A stretch of DNA of 64,000 nucleotides from Rubritalea squalenifaciens DSM 18772 (GCF_900141815.1 NZ_FQYR01000005.1:186001-250000); one strand, 5' to 3'. Shown: positions 36,997 to 46,115, counted from the first letter of the stretch. The notes: generated by a model not told the origin, from the letters alone. Program-made: numbers and translations.

Positions 36997-37539
36997 ATGA
37001 AAAACTATCTGAGGTTAATAGCAGTAGGCTTGTCGCTCTTGCCTCTTGGTGTGTGTGCCAAGGAGAATCAAGAGACGGCAAAATTGAACTACATCGTTAA
37101 TGGTGACTTTAAGAAAAAGGGGATATCCCCCTGGAAGATTTTCTCGATCAATGAGGTCTCAAAGCCAGAGTATTCTGTGAGTGACGGGGTGCTCACGATT
37201 AAAGTAACGGAGCCCTCGGAAAAGTATTCCAACAGACAGATGGTGCAACCCTTGGAAGCTCTAAAAAGTGGCGAAACCTATCTATTGAAGTTCGAAGCCA
37301 TGGCTTCGACGAATAATTCAACTTTGGTAGGGATGCTGTCGCGCAGCAAGGATTTCGGTAAAGGCCACTATGGATTCCGTAAGAATTTCGTGCTTGGTAA
37401 AGAATGGGGCGAGTATAAGGCGAGGTTTACGACTAAATCTTTTGATGAGGGCAACCCTCCTCAGCTCAAGTTCTTGTTTGGGTTCATGGGGGGTACGATT
37501 CAATTTAAGAATATTCGTCTGATGAAGGTTGAAAATTAA
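36997..37539 (+). CDS. Secreted CBM4_9-like carbohydrate-binding protein
   Basis: 180 residues with a signal peptide (MKNYLRLIAVGLSLLPLGVCAKE). It then has a CBM_4_9-like beta-sandwich: LNYIVNGDFKKKGISPWKIF opening, YLLKFEAMASTNNSTLVGML, and the closing FMGGTIQFKNIRLMKVE. This fold usually binds polysaccharide and has no catalytic residues here. It starts 50 bp after the sulfatase gene on the same strand, which suggests joint expression and a shared polysaccharide target. A strong terminator follows. Confidence 0.8.
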   Translation: MKNYLRLIAVGLSLLPLGVCAKENQETAKLNYIVNGDFKKKGISPWKIFSINEVSKPEYSVSDGVLTIKVTEPSEKYSNRQMVQPLEALKSGETYLLKFEAMASTNNSTLVGMLSRSKDFGKGHYGFRKNFVLGKEWGEYKARFTTKSFDEGNPPQLKFLFGFMGGTIQFKNIRLMKVEN

Positions 37540-37576
37540 GTTCTGTAGAGAGTCAAAAGACGCGCATTGTGACGAG

Positions 37577-37610
37577 CGGCACCAAGGAAACTTGGTGCCG
37601 TTTATTTTTA
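37577..37610 (+). terminator. Intrinsic terminator after CBM-like gene
   Basis: CGGCACCAAG (37577-37586), GAAA tetraloop, CTTGGTGCCG (37591-37600), then TTTATTTTTA. A textbook plus-strand terminator closing the sulfatase/CBM unit. Confidence 0.93.
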
Positions 37611-37651
37611 GGTCTATAACATTATGTCAGGCTATGCGATAGTATGCGTGC

Positions 37652-38965
37652 ATGGATCACCAACCTGATAGAGAGTCACTGCTGCGCAATGTGAAGATTT
37701 TTGTCTGGTTCCGGGTGTTGTTTAACGCCCGGTTTTACTATCCTATATTCGCGATTTTCTTTACTGATCTTGGATTGAGTGTGGGACAGTTTCTCTGGCT
37801 GAATGCTATTTGGGCGATCACGATTGTTCTGTTTGAGGTGCCCAGTGGGGTGCTGGCTGATTTGGTGGGTAGACGCAAGCTGGTGCTGTTTGCGGCGGCG
37901 AGCATGATGATTGAAATGGCCTTGCTGATCGTGGCTCCTCAGAATGGTGGCTGGGTGTTGTTTGGCGTTTGTGCCCTGAACCGCTTTCTCAGTGGCTTGG
38001 CTGAGGCTGCTGCGAGTGGTGCAGATGAGGCCTTGGCTTATGACTCCCTGAGTATGGCGGAAGAGACTGGTGAAGAGGTTGAGGAAAAATGGGACCGGGT
38101 GTTAGTCTCGGCGATGCGCTGGCGATCGGCGGGTATGCTGGTGGCCATGCCCGTTGGAGCTTTGGTGTTCGACCATGCGATGATGATTAAAGTCTTTGGT
38201 GATTATCCTGCCGTGATTAGTCTCAAAATGCCGGTGATCCTGTGCTTTGTGACCGCGTGTATTTGTTTCGTCTTGGCCTGTAGACTGGTTGATCTAGGAA
38301 TCCGCAAGCGTCCTCCGGGGGCCAGAGCCCGGGTGGGGGATATCAGTGAAGGGATCTTGGATGCTGGTAAATGGGTCTTGAGAGCCAGATGGATCGCTGG
38401 GCTGATTGCTGCAGCCTTAATGATCGACGCGGTTTCCAGAACCTTCGTGACTTTACTCAGTGAGTATTACCGGAGCATCTCACTACCTGAGTATAGTTAT
38501 GGTTTCATTGGGGCATTGATGTCTGTAGGGGGGTGGGTTGTGCCCATGTATGTCAGACCTCTGGTGAAGCTTTATTCGCCACGAACGAATATGCTTATGG
38601 CTGGTGCGATTGCAGTATTGGGCTTGTTAGGTGCATCGGTAGCTCATTCGTGGTGGGGTGTCCTCCCTTGCTTTGTCGTGATGATTTCACTGGTGCACGT
38701 GGGTTTCCTGATGAGCCGCTACATCAATAAGGAAGCTCCGAGCGAGATGCGTGCATCGATCCTCAGTGTAAACAATCTGACCCTCAATCTGGGCTATGGA
38801 GTTTTCTCGGCTTTGTTTGCCGTGAGAATGAAACAGACTGCTGGAGATTTAGGTGATATGGGGGCCTTCGATGAGGCTCTGAGCCTGACCCCCTGGGTAC
38901 TTCTAGTTTATTTGGTTCTCTGGTTTATGACGAGCGCTTCTTGGAGCAGAAATTCACTAAAATAA
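37652..38965 (+). CDS. MFS transporter
   Basis: 437 residues with about 12 hydrophobic segments. The MFS loop motif is VLFEVPSGVLADLVGRRKLVL near residue 68, with an acidic cytoplasmic loop (EETGEEVEEKW) between helices 4 and 5. The C-terminal half retains a repeated helix pattern with a MSRYINKEAPSEMRASILS loop as in MFS exporters of the antibiotic/multidrug type. The substrate is unknown. The last 41 bp overlap the convergent NhaC-family gene, an unusually long coding overlap. Confidence 0.88.
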   Translation: MDHQPDRESLLRNVKIFVWFRVLFNARFYYPIFAIFFTDLGLSVGQFLWLNAIWAITIVLFEVPSGVLADLVGRRKLVLFAAASMMIEMALLIVAPQNGGWVLFGVCALNRFLSGLAEAAASGADEALAYDSLSMAEETGEEVEEKWDRVLVSAMRWRSAGMLVAMPVGALVFDHAMMIKVFGDYPAVISLKMPVILCFVTACICFVLACRLVDLGIRKRPPGARARVGDISEGILDAGKWVLRARWIAGLIAAALMIDAVSRTFVTLLSEYYRSISLPEYSYGFIGALMSVGGWVVPMYVRPLVKLYSPRTNMLMAGAIAVLGLLGASVAHSWWGVLPCFVVMISLVHVGFLMSRYINKEAPSEMRASILSVNNLTLNLGYGVFSALFAVRMKQTAGDLGDMGAFDEALSLTPWVLLVYLVLWFMTSASWSRNSLK

Positions 38966-40517
38966 TAAGAAATGCGGCACCAGCTAAGAGGGCTGTATAG
39001 GATGAGAATCCGATGGCGATTCCTGTGTATCCAAGAGCGAGAGCGGTGCCAGCTGCGATCAGAGCGTATGGTAGCTGCGTAAGTACGTGCTCACGTGGAC
39101 TGACCCCGCAAGCAAAGGAGCTTACAATGGTGGTGTCACTAAATGGGCTACAGTGGTCACCAAAGACAGCACCGCTGAAGACGGCGCCAATGACTGCTGG
39201 TAGCAGTGGATAGCTTTCAGGCGTCAGGGTTAGGTAGGCCGGAATAGCGATGGGCATGAGCAGTGCCATGGTGCCCCATGAACTCCCGGTGGTGAAACTC
39301 ACCAGTGCGCCAGTGATAAATATGGCTGCCGGGAAATACTGGACCGAAAAGGTGGAGCCTATCGTGTCTGCTAACCACTGGGCTGTACCAAGCTCTTTCA
39401 TCACACTGCCGAATGTCCAGGCCATGATGAGGATGAGTAGAGGAGAAAGCATGCTGGAGGCCCCTTGGGAGACGATCGAGGGTAGCTCGATTTTGCTCTT
39501 GTTAGGAAAGAGGATGCAAGCTGCTGCAAGTCCGATGACGCTGCCCAGTGTCAGGGCGTAAGGGGCGGCATTGCTGCTGAAGGCTGTGGTGAGTTTGTCC
39601 GCGGTAACGGGGAACAGAGGAGAGGTCTCCCAAAGGTAGAACAATGAGAGTATCGCACAGGCTAATACAATAATGGGAATGATTGCGGTGTGGATACTTG
39701 AACCAGTTTGTGAGCTTTGATGGGAAGTGGCTGGCTCATTAGCGGCAGCATTTTTCATCGGGCCGATATTCCATTGCCTCCAAATGACCAAGGCTAACAA
39801 AATTAGTGTGAAGGTGCAGTAGTAGTTCGCCGGGATAGATTGGAAAAACAGTGTGTATGCGGATTCTGTGACAGCGGTCCCCTCGGTGGATTGCTGGATG
39901 AGTGAAAGCTGGGTGGCTATCCAGGTGGAGATGAATGCGACGCAGGCTACTGAGCTGGAAGTGGAATCGACTAGATAGGCCATTCGGGCTCGCGGTACTC
40001 CTACACGGTCTGCGAGTGGCTGGGTCACTTTTCCTAGCAGAAGAGAGTTGGCTAGGCCGTCAAAGAAGCAAAGCAGCCCCATAAGCATGGTAGTGCCTTC
40101 TAGCTTGCGGGAGGGGTTTCCTGATTTTTTCTCAAGTAGTCTGAGGGCCAGTGATTCAAATCCGCCACCTTTCTCCAGTACCATGGCGAAGGATCCCAAT
40201 ACGAGCGTGAAGAGAATGGCTCCGATTCTCCAGCTCCCCTGCATGGAGGCAAAGAAATGGCTCTCAGTAAGGCTGATGAAGGATTGTCCGAGGTTTCCAT
40301 GCGTGAGGAAGAGGCAGCCAGAGAGAGCCCCGGCGAAGAGACCTGCCACCGCTTGGCGTGATGCGATGATCGTGGCCAGTGCAACAAATGCGGGCCAGAG
40401 CGCAGCGATTGAAGTGGACTGGGTCGTCGCTGAAAGCACCCAGCTGATCAAAAGCAGCAGGCAGAGGGTAATGGCTGGTTGATACTTTCTAACCAAAGGC
40501 ATGACGGGGCTTAGCAT
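38925..40517 (-). CDS. NhaC-family Na+/H+ antiporter
   Basis: 530 residues with about 12 membrane helices. NhaC-family signatures include FFDGLANSLLLGKVTQPLADR, VDSTSSSVACVAFISTWIATQ and the GSSWGTMALLMPIAIPAY block. GAVFSGAVFGDHCSPFSDTTIV carries the conserved Asp/His region used in ion exchange. It probably exports sodium, possibly with an amino-acid substrate as in related families, and is useful in a marine setting. Its 3' end overlaps the MFS gene on the opposite strand. Confidence 0.92.
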   Translation of the reverse strand: MLSPVMPLVRKYQPAITLCLLLLISWVLSATTQSTSIAALWPAFVALATIIASRQAVAGLFAGALSGCLFLTHGNLGQSFISLTESHFFASMQGSWRIGAILFTLVLGSFAMVLEKGGGFESLALRLLEKKSGNPSRKLEGTTMLMGLLCFFDGLANSLLLGKVTQPLADRVGVPRARMAYLVDSTSSSVACVAFISTWIATQLSLIQQSTEGTAVTESAYTLFFQSIPANYYCTFTLILLALVIWRQWNIGPMKNAAANEPATSHQSSQTGSSIHTAIIPIIVLACAILSLFYLWETSPLFPVTADKLTTAFSSNAAPYALTLGSVIGLAAACILFPNKSKIELPSIVSQGASSMLSPLLILIMAWTFGSVMKELGTAQWLADTIGSTFSVQYFPAAIFITGALVSFTTGSSWGTMALLMPIAIPAYLTLTPESYPLLPAVIGAVFSGAVFGDHCSPFSDTTIVSSFACGVSPREHVLTQLPYALIAAGTALALGYTGIAIGFSSYTALLAGAAFLIILVNFCSKKRSS

Positions 40518-40600
40518 GGGCTAAAGCTTGTGCTGCTGCAACCATGAAGCTGACCGAGATAGTGGGAATACATGCTGGCGGTCATGACTCGTACCAGCAT

Positions 40601-41125
40601 ATGAAGACGATAGTGAAACAGATGCAGAGGGTCTTAATGCTTGGGTTGTTCAGTTTGTTGAGCGCAGCCTCTCAAGCTGGAGAAGTGAAGGTGGGTGAAG
40701 TAGCACCTGACTTTGAGTTGAAAAATCAGGACGGTAAAGTGGTCAAGTTAAGCGACTACAAAGGCAAAAAGAAAGTTGTTCTCGTTTTCAGCAGAGGTCA
40801 CTGGTGACCGTTCTGTCTAAAGCAGCTGGTCGAGCTGCGTCGCGAGTATGACACCATCAAAGGGATGGATGCTGAGGTGATTTCAGTCTTCCGGGAGGAG
40901 AAGGAGGGGGTGGAAGGTCTTCAGAAGACAGCCAAGCGAACCAAGGCTTCCTTTCAGTTGCTTGATGACCTAGGTGCAACCCAAACTAAGGTTTATAGTC
41001 AAGAGGGGTTTGATTCTTACATTATCGGTATAGATGGCCGTGTGGAAGCCAAGCTGGACGGGGTGAAAAAAGTACGTCCAGCCGCAAAAAAATTAGTTGA
41101 AGAACTGTTAAAGCTGAGCGAGTAG
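40601..41125 (+). CDS. Candidate selenocysteine peroxiredoxin-like protein (TGA at 40805 read as Sec)
   Basis: AhpC/TSA-type thiol peroxidase with an exported N-terminus (MKTIVKQMQRVLMLGLFSLL, then SAASQA before GEV). The peroxiredoxin opening VGEVAPDFELKNQDGKVVKL is followed by KKVVLVFSRGHW, then TGA (40805-40807), then PFCLKQLVELRREYD. Homologues have Cys at the TGA position in RGxWCPxC, so the product would be a 174-residue protein with Sec at 69. The only Cys in the protein is at 72 (UxxC). The frame is the same before and after TGA, and no stop intervenes until 41125. A SECIS-like hairpin follows at 40822-40838. ATG 40601 is preferred over 40544 because of the signal peptide. A cysteine-to-stop null mutation is the alternative. 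Confidence 0.8.
40822..40838 (+). promoter_or_regulatory. Candidate bacterial SECIS element
   Basis: GCAGCT (40822-40827) pairs perfectly with AGCTGC (40833-40838) around the loop GGTCG. The loop begins 20 nt after the in-frame TGA, and bacterial SECIS elements carry a G-rich apical loop at about this distance. It lies within the coding sequence, as SelB-binding elements in bacteria do. Short complementary segments can arise by chance, so this rests mainly on its agreement with the TGA context. Confidence 0.6.
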
Positions 41126-41176
41126 TACCGCGTTAGTGAAAAGCACAAAGGTAGGTTCTTAGTGCGATAGTATCAG

Positions 41177-41206
41177 ACCGTCGTCCTTTACTGGGCGACG
41201 GTTTTT
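41177..41206 (+). terminator. Intrinsic terminator after the selenoprotein candidate
   Basis: ACCGTCGTCC (41177-41186) pairs with GGGCGACGGT (41193-41202) with one wobble around TTTACT, followed by TTTTT. Its position 51 bp past the second stop, not near the TGA, supports transcription of the whole interrupted frame as one gene. Confidence 0.9.
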
Positions 41207-41242
41207 CTTTGGGGCTATGATGTCTTGTGGTAAGCCTCGCGC

Positions 41243-41980
41243 ATGAAAGTAGAGATATGTATCGATAGTGTGGGTAGTGCCTTGGCTGCGCAGGCTGGAG
41301 GAGCCGACCGGGTGGAGCTTTGTGCCAATCTGGTGGAGGGTGGAACCACTCCTTCATACGGAATGATCAAGCAGGTGAAGGAGAAGTGTGGTCTGGGACT
41401 CATGGTGATCATCCGTCCTCGTGGAGGGGATTTCCTCTATGATGAGGATGAAAAACAGGTCTGCCTTGAGGAGATTGAGGCGGCGCGTGCATTAGGAGTC
41501 GACGGGGTCGTGATTGGTGCGCTTAACAAGGATGCGACGATCGATAAAGAGTTTACCAAGCTCATGCTGGAGCGAGCTCAGGGCTTGGAAGTCACTTTCC
41601 ACCGGGCCTTTGATATGACTGTGGATCTGAGTATCGCTCTGGAGGAGCTGATTGATCTGGGTATTACCCGCGTGCTGACTTCAGGAGGGAAGGCTGATGT
41701 TCATGCAGGAGCTGAAGTGATTGCTGATTTGGTGAAGCAAGCAGATGGGCGAATTTCCATCATGCCGGGTGGCGGTGTCTCCAAAGGAGATGTGGCGGCC
41801 TTGGTGAAAAAAACGGGTGTGATGGAAGTGCATACGACTGCCAGCCAAGAGATTTTCAGCAAAATGGAAGTACGCAATGACGGCTGTTCCATGGGGGCGG
41901 CGTCCGAGGGGCGCGAGTATGTGATCAAGGTGACCGATGAAGCCACCGTGAGAAACATCGTAGAGCAGGCCAAAAGTTGA
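41243..41980 (+). CDS. cutC: Copper homeostasis protein CutC
   Basis: 245 residues forming the CutC TIM barrel. Signatures are VEICIDSVGSALAAQAGGADRVELCANL near the N-terminus, IRPRGGDFLYD, VDGVVIGALNKD, VTFHRAFDM, and ITRVLTSGG later. The family was named for copper tolerance in E. coli, though its enzymatic role is unresolved. It is convergent with mlaE, and the two stop codons are directly adjacent (41978-41980 and 41981-41983). Confidence 0.96.
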   Translation: MKVEICIDSVGSALAAQAGGADRVELCANLVEGGTTPSYGMIKQVKEKCGLGLMVIIRPRGGDFLYDEDEKQVCLEEIEAARALGVDGVVIGALNKDATIDKEFTKLMLERAQGLEVTFHRAFDMTVDLSIALEELIDLGITRVLTSGGKADVHAGAEVIADLVKQADGRISIMPGGGVSKGDVAALVKKTGVMEVHTTASQEIFSKMEVRNDGCSMGAASEGREYVIKVTDEATVRNIVEQAKS

Positions 41981-42775
41981 TTATTTGGCGAAGCCGAGCG
42001 GGAACATGATGTTCAGCAGCATCGTCAGGAAGAAGTTGAAGATTAGGATGGCCAGAGAGGAGAGCACCATCGCACTGGTGGTGCCCTTACCCACGCCGAC
42101 AGCTCCGTTGCTCGCCTTGAGGCCCTGGTGACAGGAGATCAGCACGATCAACTGTCCGAAGACGAGACCTTTGACCATGGCGACAAGGACATCGACCAAG
42201 GCGGTGTGCCCATTCATGTGGTGAATCCAGTGAGCGATGGAAACATCAAAAATCTGGGTGCCGACGAAGGTGGCCGCCAGGATGCCGAAGGCTGAGGATT
42301 CGGCGATTAGCAGGGGAATGGAGATTGCCATGGCTCCGAAGCGGGGAGTGACGAGATAGTCGATCGGGTGGACTCCCATGGAGCGCAGGGCATCGACCTG
42401 CTCGGTCACTTTCATGGTGCCGATCTCCGCAGCCATCGCGGCGCCGACTCGGCCAGCCAGCATCAGGCCCGTAATGGTGGGACCCAATTCCCTGAGCATT
42501 CCCACGGCTACCAAGGCTCCGCCCAGTGTTTCCATCTTCATCTGGGTGAGCTGGAATAGCGCCTGGGCTGCCAGAACGGAGCCCGTGAAGGCGCCCGTGA
42601 CAATGACCACCGGCTGGGAGCGGTAACCGATCTCTGCCACCTGCCGCATGTATTGCTGCCAGCGGTGCCTGCCACGCATGGCGGAGACAGCGACCTCCTT
42701 GGCGAGCGCGGTGAGCTCTCCCAGATAATTGAGAAAGGCAAGGACTGGAGTGCCAATGGTGCTGAGTAAGGTCAC
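41981..42775 (-). CDS. mlaE: MlaE-family ABC transporter permease
   Basis: 264 residues with about six membrane segments. The MlaE/YrbE signatures are [68 protein letters not shown], then [17 protein letters not shown]. In the Mla system this permease works with the ATPase MlaF and the MCE protein MlaD to move phospholipid between the membranes. Neither partner gene is adjacent here, so they must be encoded elsewhere. Confidence 0.95.
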   Translation of the reverse strand: MTLLSTIGTPVLAFLNYLGELTALAKEVAVSAMRGRHRWQQYMRQVAEIGYRSQPVVIVTGAFTGSVLAAQALFQLTQMKMETLGGALVAVGMLRELGPTITGLMLAGRVGAAMAAEIGTMKVTEQVDALRSMGVHPIDYLVTPRFGAMAISIPLLIAESSAFGILAATFVGTQIFDVSIAHWIHHMNGHTALVDVLVAMVKGLVFGQLIVLISCHQGLKASNGAVGVGKGTTSAMVLSSLAILIFNFFLTMLLNIMFPLGFAK

Positions 42776-42943
42776 GCCATTTTTATAGGCCTGAATTTAA
42801 GGAATCCCAAGTATTTTGTTGAATTTCACCCCACTCGGGCAAGGCTTGTTGCATTATTGGAAACTCTGTCACTATCGGATTTTGACTTTGTCAGCAAACT
42901 TGTGCATGTTCCCGCACCGCTCGCGGGAAGAGCGGATATCATT

Positions 42944-44344
42944 ATGGGTAAGACTCTTTACGAAAAGACTTGGGATGCGCACACCGTCGCCACGATGGAC
43001 GATGGACGTACGCAGTTGTTCATTGGCACTCATTTGATCCATGAGGTGACATCACCTCAGGCATTTGGAATGATCCGTGACCTAGGTCTCACCGTCAAAT
43101 ACCCACAGCGAACCTTTGCGACCGTGGACCACATTGTGCCTACGGACAACCAGATCCAGCCCTTTGCCGATCCTCTTGCTGAGGCCATGATCAATGAGCT
43201 GAAGAAGAACGTGGAGCAGTACGGCATCAAGTATTTCTCACTTTCCACAGGGATGCAGGGCATCGTCCACATGGTCGGACCAGAGCAGGGGATCACTCAG
43301 CCGGGTACCACCATCGTCTGTGGTGACTCCCACACTGCGACCCACGGTGCCTTTGGCGCTATCGCTTTCGGTATTGGTACCACTCAGGTGCGCGACGTTC
43401 TTGCCACCCAGACTCTGGCCATGGCCAAACTGAAGGTGCGCCGCATCAATGTGAACGGCGAGCTTAAGCAAGGAGTCTATGCGAAGGATGTGGTTCTGCA
43501 CATCATCCGCCTGCTCGGTGCCAAGGGCGGTATCGGCTTTGCCTACGAATACGGTGGCGATGTCTTTGACCGCATGACCATGGAAGAGCGTATGACCGTG
43601 TGTAACATGTCCATCGAAGGTGGTGCACGCTGCGGATACGTGAATCCTGATGAAACGACTTTCGAGTACCTTAAAGGTCGTCCATATGCTCCGAAGGAAG
43701 ACGAGTGGGATGCTGCTATCGAACGCTGGAAGAGCTTCGCCTCTGACGCAGACGCTGAGTACGACGATGTGGTGAACATCAATGCCGCAGACATTGAGCC
43801 GACTGTGACCTGGGGTATTTCTCCGGACCACGGTGTAGGTGTTTCCGAGCTGATTCCAGATCCAGAAAAAGCAGAGACTCCTGAGCAGCGCGCAAGCATT
43901 CAGGAGGCGCTGGACTACATGAAGCTTCCGGCTGGTACTCCAGTGATAGAGATTCCAGTCGATGTGGCTTTCCTCGGTAGCTGCACAAACGGCCGTCTTT
44001 CTGACTTCCGCGAGGCCGCCAAGATCCTCAAAGGCCGCAAGGTGGCCGAGGGTGTGAAGGCCATTGCCGTTCCCGGTTCCCAGATCACTGCACACCAGTG
44101 TGAGCAAGAGGGCATCGCCGATGTATTCCGCGAGGCTGGTTTCGAGTGGCGCGCAGCAGGTTGCTCCATGTGTCTGGCCATGAACCCGGACAAGCTAGTT
44201 GGTGACCAGATCTGTGCCAGCTCTTCAAACAGGAACTACAAAGGCCGTCAGGGTAGCCCGACTGGCCGTACCATCCTGATGAGCCCAGCCATGGTCGTGG
44301 CCGCCGCCGTTACAGGCAAGGTCAGCGACGTGCGCGACTTCTAA
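42944..44344 (+). CDS. leuC: 3-isopropylmalate dehydratase large subunit
   Basis: Isomerises 2-isopropylmalate to 3-isopropylmalate in leucine synthesis. The ATG at 42944 ([13 protein letters not shown]) matches the usual LeuC start; the frame is open to TTG 42857 but those 29 residues are not family-like. [30 protein letters not shown] and [12 protein letters not shown] carry the [4Fe-4S] cysteines (one in SCTNGR, two in CSMC). The length of 466 residues is normal. The small subunit LeuD is not downstream; a terminator follows. Confidence 0.97.
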   Translation: MGKTLYEKTWDAHTVATMDDGRTQLFIGTHLIHEVTSPQAFGMIRDLGLTVKYPQRTFATVDHIVPTDNQIQPFADPLAEAMINELKKNVEQYGIKYFSLSTGMQGIVHMVGPEQGITQPGTTIVCGDSHTATHGAFGAIAFGIGTTQVRDVLATQTLAMAKLKVRRINVNGELKQGVYAKDVVLHIIRLLGAKGGIGFAYEYGGDVFDRMTMEERMTVCNMSIEGGARCGYVNPDETTFEYLKGRPYAPKEDEWDAAIERWKSFASDADAEYDDVVNINAADIEPTVTWGISPDHGVGVSELIPDPEKAETPEQRASIQEALDYMKLPAGTPVIEIPVDVAFLGSCTNGRLSDFREAAKILKGRKVAEGVKAIAVPGSQITAHQCEQEGIADVFREAGFEWRAAGCSMCLAMNPDKLVGDQICASSSNRNYKGRQGSPTGRTILMSPAMVVAAAVTGKVSDVRDF

Positions 44345-44368
44345 TCAACGGATAGATTTTTAAATGAG

Positions 44369-44398
44369 AAAGCCGGAGGGAAGCCTCCGGCTTTTTTT
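44369..44398. terminator. Intrinsic terminator after leuC
   Basis: AGCCGGAGG (44371-44379), GAAG loop, CCTCCGGCT (44384-44392), flanked by A and a run of seven T. It ends leuC on the plus strand. The A-run on the other side may also help end the VOC gene on the minus strand. Confidence 0.93.
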
Positions 44399-44413
44399 GT
44401 GGGTGTGACACTG

Positions 44414-44908
44414 CTAATAAGCGCCCTGTGAGTAGGTGAGCTCGTAGCTGTGGGTGTAAATCTCGAAAATGACTCCGAAGGGATCCTCTACGTAGACCAT
44501 TTTATAGGGTTTTTCGTCGGGATAGTATTCCCTGATAGGCATACGTTGTTTTCCGCCATGCTCGACGATCTTCTTGACCAGTCCTTCAATGTCTGGGTCT
44601 TGTACGCAGAAGTGGAAAGTGCCGGTCTTCCAGTAATCGAATTCCTTGGGTCTTTCGTTCTTTTTGAAGGCGAAAAGCTCGATGCCGATTTTGTCACCCG
44701 TAGACATGTGCGCGATCTTGAAGGATTCCCACCCGGTGCCTAGCACGTCGATACACATCTGACCTATGGCGGTGTCCTTATCTTCAATGATCTCGGTAGG
44801 TTTCATGATCAGATACCATCCCATCACCTCGGAGTAGAATGAGACAGCCTGGTCGATATCGGGAACGGAGAGCCCGATGTGGGAAAAGGTTCTGGGGAAT
44901 TTTTTCAT
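44414..44908 (-). CDS. VOC/glyoxalase-family protein
   Basis: 164 residues with a vicinal-oxygen-chelate fold. SHIGLSVPDIDQAVSFYSEVMGWYL opens the first beta-alpha-beta unit, FHFCVQDPDIEGLVKKIVEHGG the second, and VEDPFGVIFEIYTHSYE supplies the final metal-ligand Glu. His of SHIGL and His of TFHFC are the other likely ligands. It may be a lactoylglutathione-lyase-like or dioxygenase-like enzyme; the substrate is not determined. Confidence 0.85.
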   Translation of the reverse strand: MKKFPRTFSHIGLSVPDIDQAVSFYSEVMGWYLIMKPTEIIEDKDTAIGQMCIDVLGTGWESFKIAHMSTGDKIGIELFAFKKNERPKEFDYWKTGTFHFCVQDPDIEGLVKKIVEHGGKQRMPIREYYPDEKPYKMVYVEDPFGVIFEIYTHSYELTYSQGAY

Positions 44909-44988
44909 GATGGCTTTGAACAGAGAACCCCAGAATATACTTATATTTAACTCTCCATCAAATAGTTGTTGGTTCTAATTAGAAGACT

Positions 44989-45009
44989 CTAGAAGTTGTA
45001 GGCTTCTAG
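44989..45009 (-). terminator. Weak hairpin after GH5 gene
   Basis: CTAGAAG (44989-44995) and CTTCTAG (45003-45009) form a perfect 7-bp stem with a TTGTAGG loop, 22 bp past the stop of the GH5 gene on the minus strand. The following U-tract is poor, so it is only a possible terminator. Confidence 0.4.
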
Positions 45010-45031
45010 CTGATGTGACAGTTTGGTACGG

Positions 45032-45994
45032 TTATTTCTCAGAGCAGTCATGAAAATTCTTCCGGTAGAATCTTCCAGCGGGGGTGAGCTGGTTCTTGAG
45101 AAGTCCCTCAAGGCCTGCCTTGTGGAGGACTGAAGCAGAATCTTCTTTCAGGTCGGCGATGGACCAGTGGCAGTGGCTGATACCATTCTGTCTCAGGAAT
45201 TTCATCCATCGTCTGGCTTCCTCAGCGTAGACACCTCCATCACCATCAGCCTTGGTTATTCCCCATTCGGTAACAAACAGTGGAGCACCCAGTTCCATGG
45301 CCTGGAGCGCGGTATCGCGAAGTTTCTGTTGATGGGTGCCAGTATAGAAATGGAGCGTATAGGCGAGATTCTTGTCCAGGAGAGGAGACTTGGCGGCGTC
45401 TACTACGCGCTGGGAATAGAATGGGGTGCCGACAATAATCAGGTTGTCCGGGTCATGCATGCGGATGGCCTGAATGATTGGCTCCGCATAGGCCTTCACT
45501 TCAGCCCAATCTTGTTGGATGGGCTCATTGAAAATTTCATAAATGACGTGAGGATGGTGACCATACTTTTTGGCCGTACGGCTGAAGAATTCCTCTGCCT
45601 GTTGGGGGTATTTTTCTGCCTTGTGGGTATGCCAGTCGATGATCACATAGATGTCCTCAGTGACTGCGGTCTGAATCACGCTGTCGAGTAGCTTGAGTTG
45701 TTCACTTGGCTTGTTGATATAGCCCGTTTTTTTCTCCACGGCTATCGCGGCACGTACGATGCTGGCATTCCATTGTTGGGCAAGATGGGACACGGCTGAC
45801 TGGTTGTAGAATTTGGAGCCAGCACTCCAATGACTCCAGTAGAGAGAGCTGCCTCCTAATGAGACTTTCTCTCCTTTCTCATTGGTGACATGGCTACCAT
45901 TGACTTGTAGACGGCCGTGCTTGGAGACGACTCCGGCTTGTGAGGATGAGAAACAGAGGAGCTTGCAGAAGAGTAGAGAGAGGAGGCGGAGCAT
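45032..45994 (-). CDS. Secreted GH5 glycoside hydrolase
   Basis: 320 residues with a signal peptide (MLRLLSLLFCKLLCFSSSQAG). GH5 features are SSLYWSHW, VIIDWHT (HxD block), VIYEIFNEPIQQDW with the acid/base Glu in NEP, YTLHFYTGTHQ, and FVTEWGITKADGDGG with the nucleophile Glu in TEWG. This pattern is typical of GH5 subfamily 2 endoglucanases. It probably cleaves beta-1,4-glucans or related polymers outside the cytoplasm. Confidence 0.93.
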   Translation of the reverse strand: MLRLLSLLFCKLLCFSSSQAGVVSKHGRLQVNGSHVTNEKGEKVSLGGSSLYWSHWSAGSKFYNQSAVSHLAQQWNASIVRAAIAVEKKTGYINKPSEQLKLLDSVIQTAVTEDIYVIIDWHTHKAEKYPQQAEEFFSRTAKKYGHHPHVIYEIFNEPIQQDWAEVKAYAEPIIQAIRMHDPDNLIIVGTPFYSQRVVDAAKSPLLDKNLAYTLHFYTGTHQQKLRDTALQAMELGAPLFVTEWGITKADGDGGVYAEEARRWMKFLRQNGISHCHWSIADLKEDSASVLHKAGLEGLLKNQLTPAGRFYRKNFHDCSEK

Positions 45995-46057
45995 GGGATT
46001 ATGTTATCGTTCTGATCGTGGCAACTGGTTACGCACGCTTACTCCTTTACATACACG

Positions 46058-46088
46058 AAAAAGCCACGCTCCTTGCAGAGCGTGGCTT
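46058..46088 (-). terminator. Intrinsic terminator of ychF
   Basis: AAGCCACGCTC (46061-46071) pairs with GAGCGTGGCTT (46078-46088) around CTTGCA. The minus strand continues with TTTTTCG. It lies 28 bp past the ychF stop. Confidence 0.9.
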
Positions 46089-46115
46089 GTTGAAATCGTT
46101 CTTTAGCTTGTGTGC

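Noticed and set aside
40544-40807. Separate truncated 87-aa peroxiredoxin followed by an independent 86-aa ORF
   Set aside because: The two segments are in the same frame with only a TGA between them, the TGA replaces the conserved catalytic Cys, and a SECIS-like hairpin and a late terminator fit one recoded gene better. A plain nonsense mutation remains possible and is given as the alternative.
43238-44107. 289-codon ORF on the minus strand inside leuC
   Set aside because: The leuC frame is fully conserved with its iron-sulfur and substrate motifs. The antisense ORF has no recognisable domain and is explained by codon bias in the real gene.
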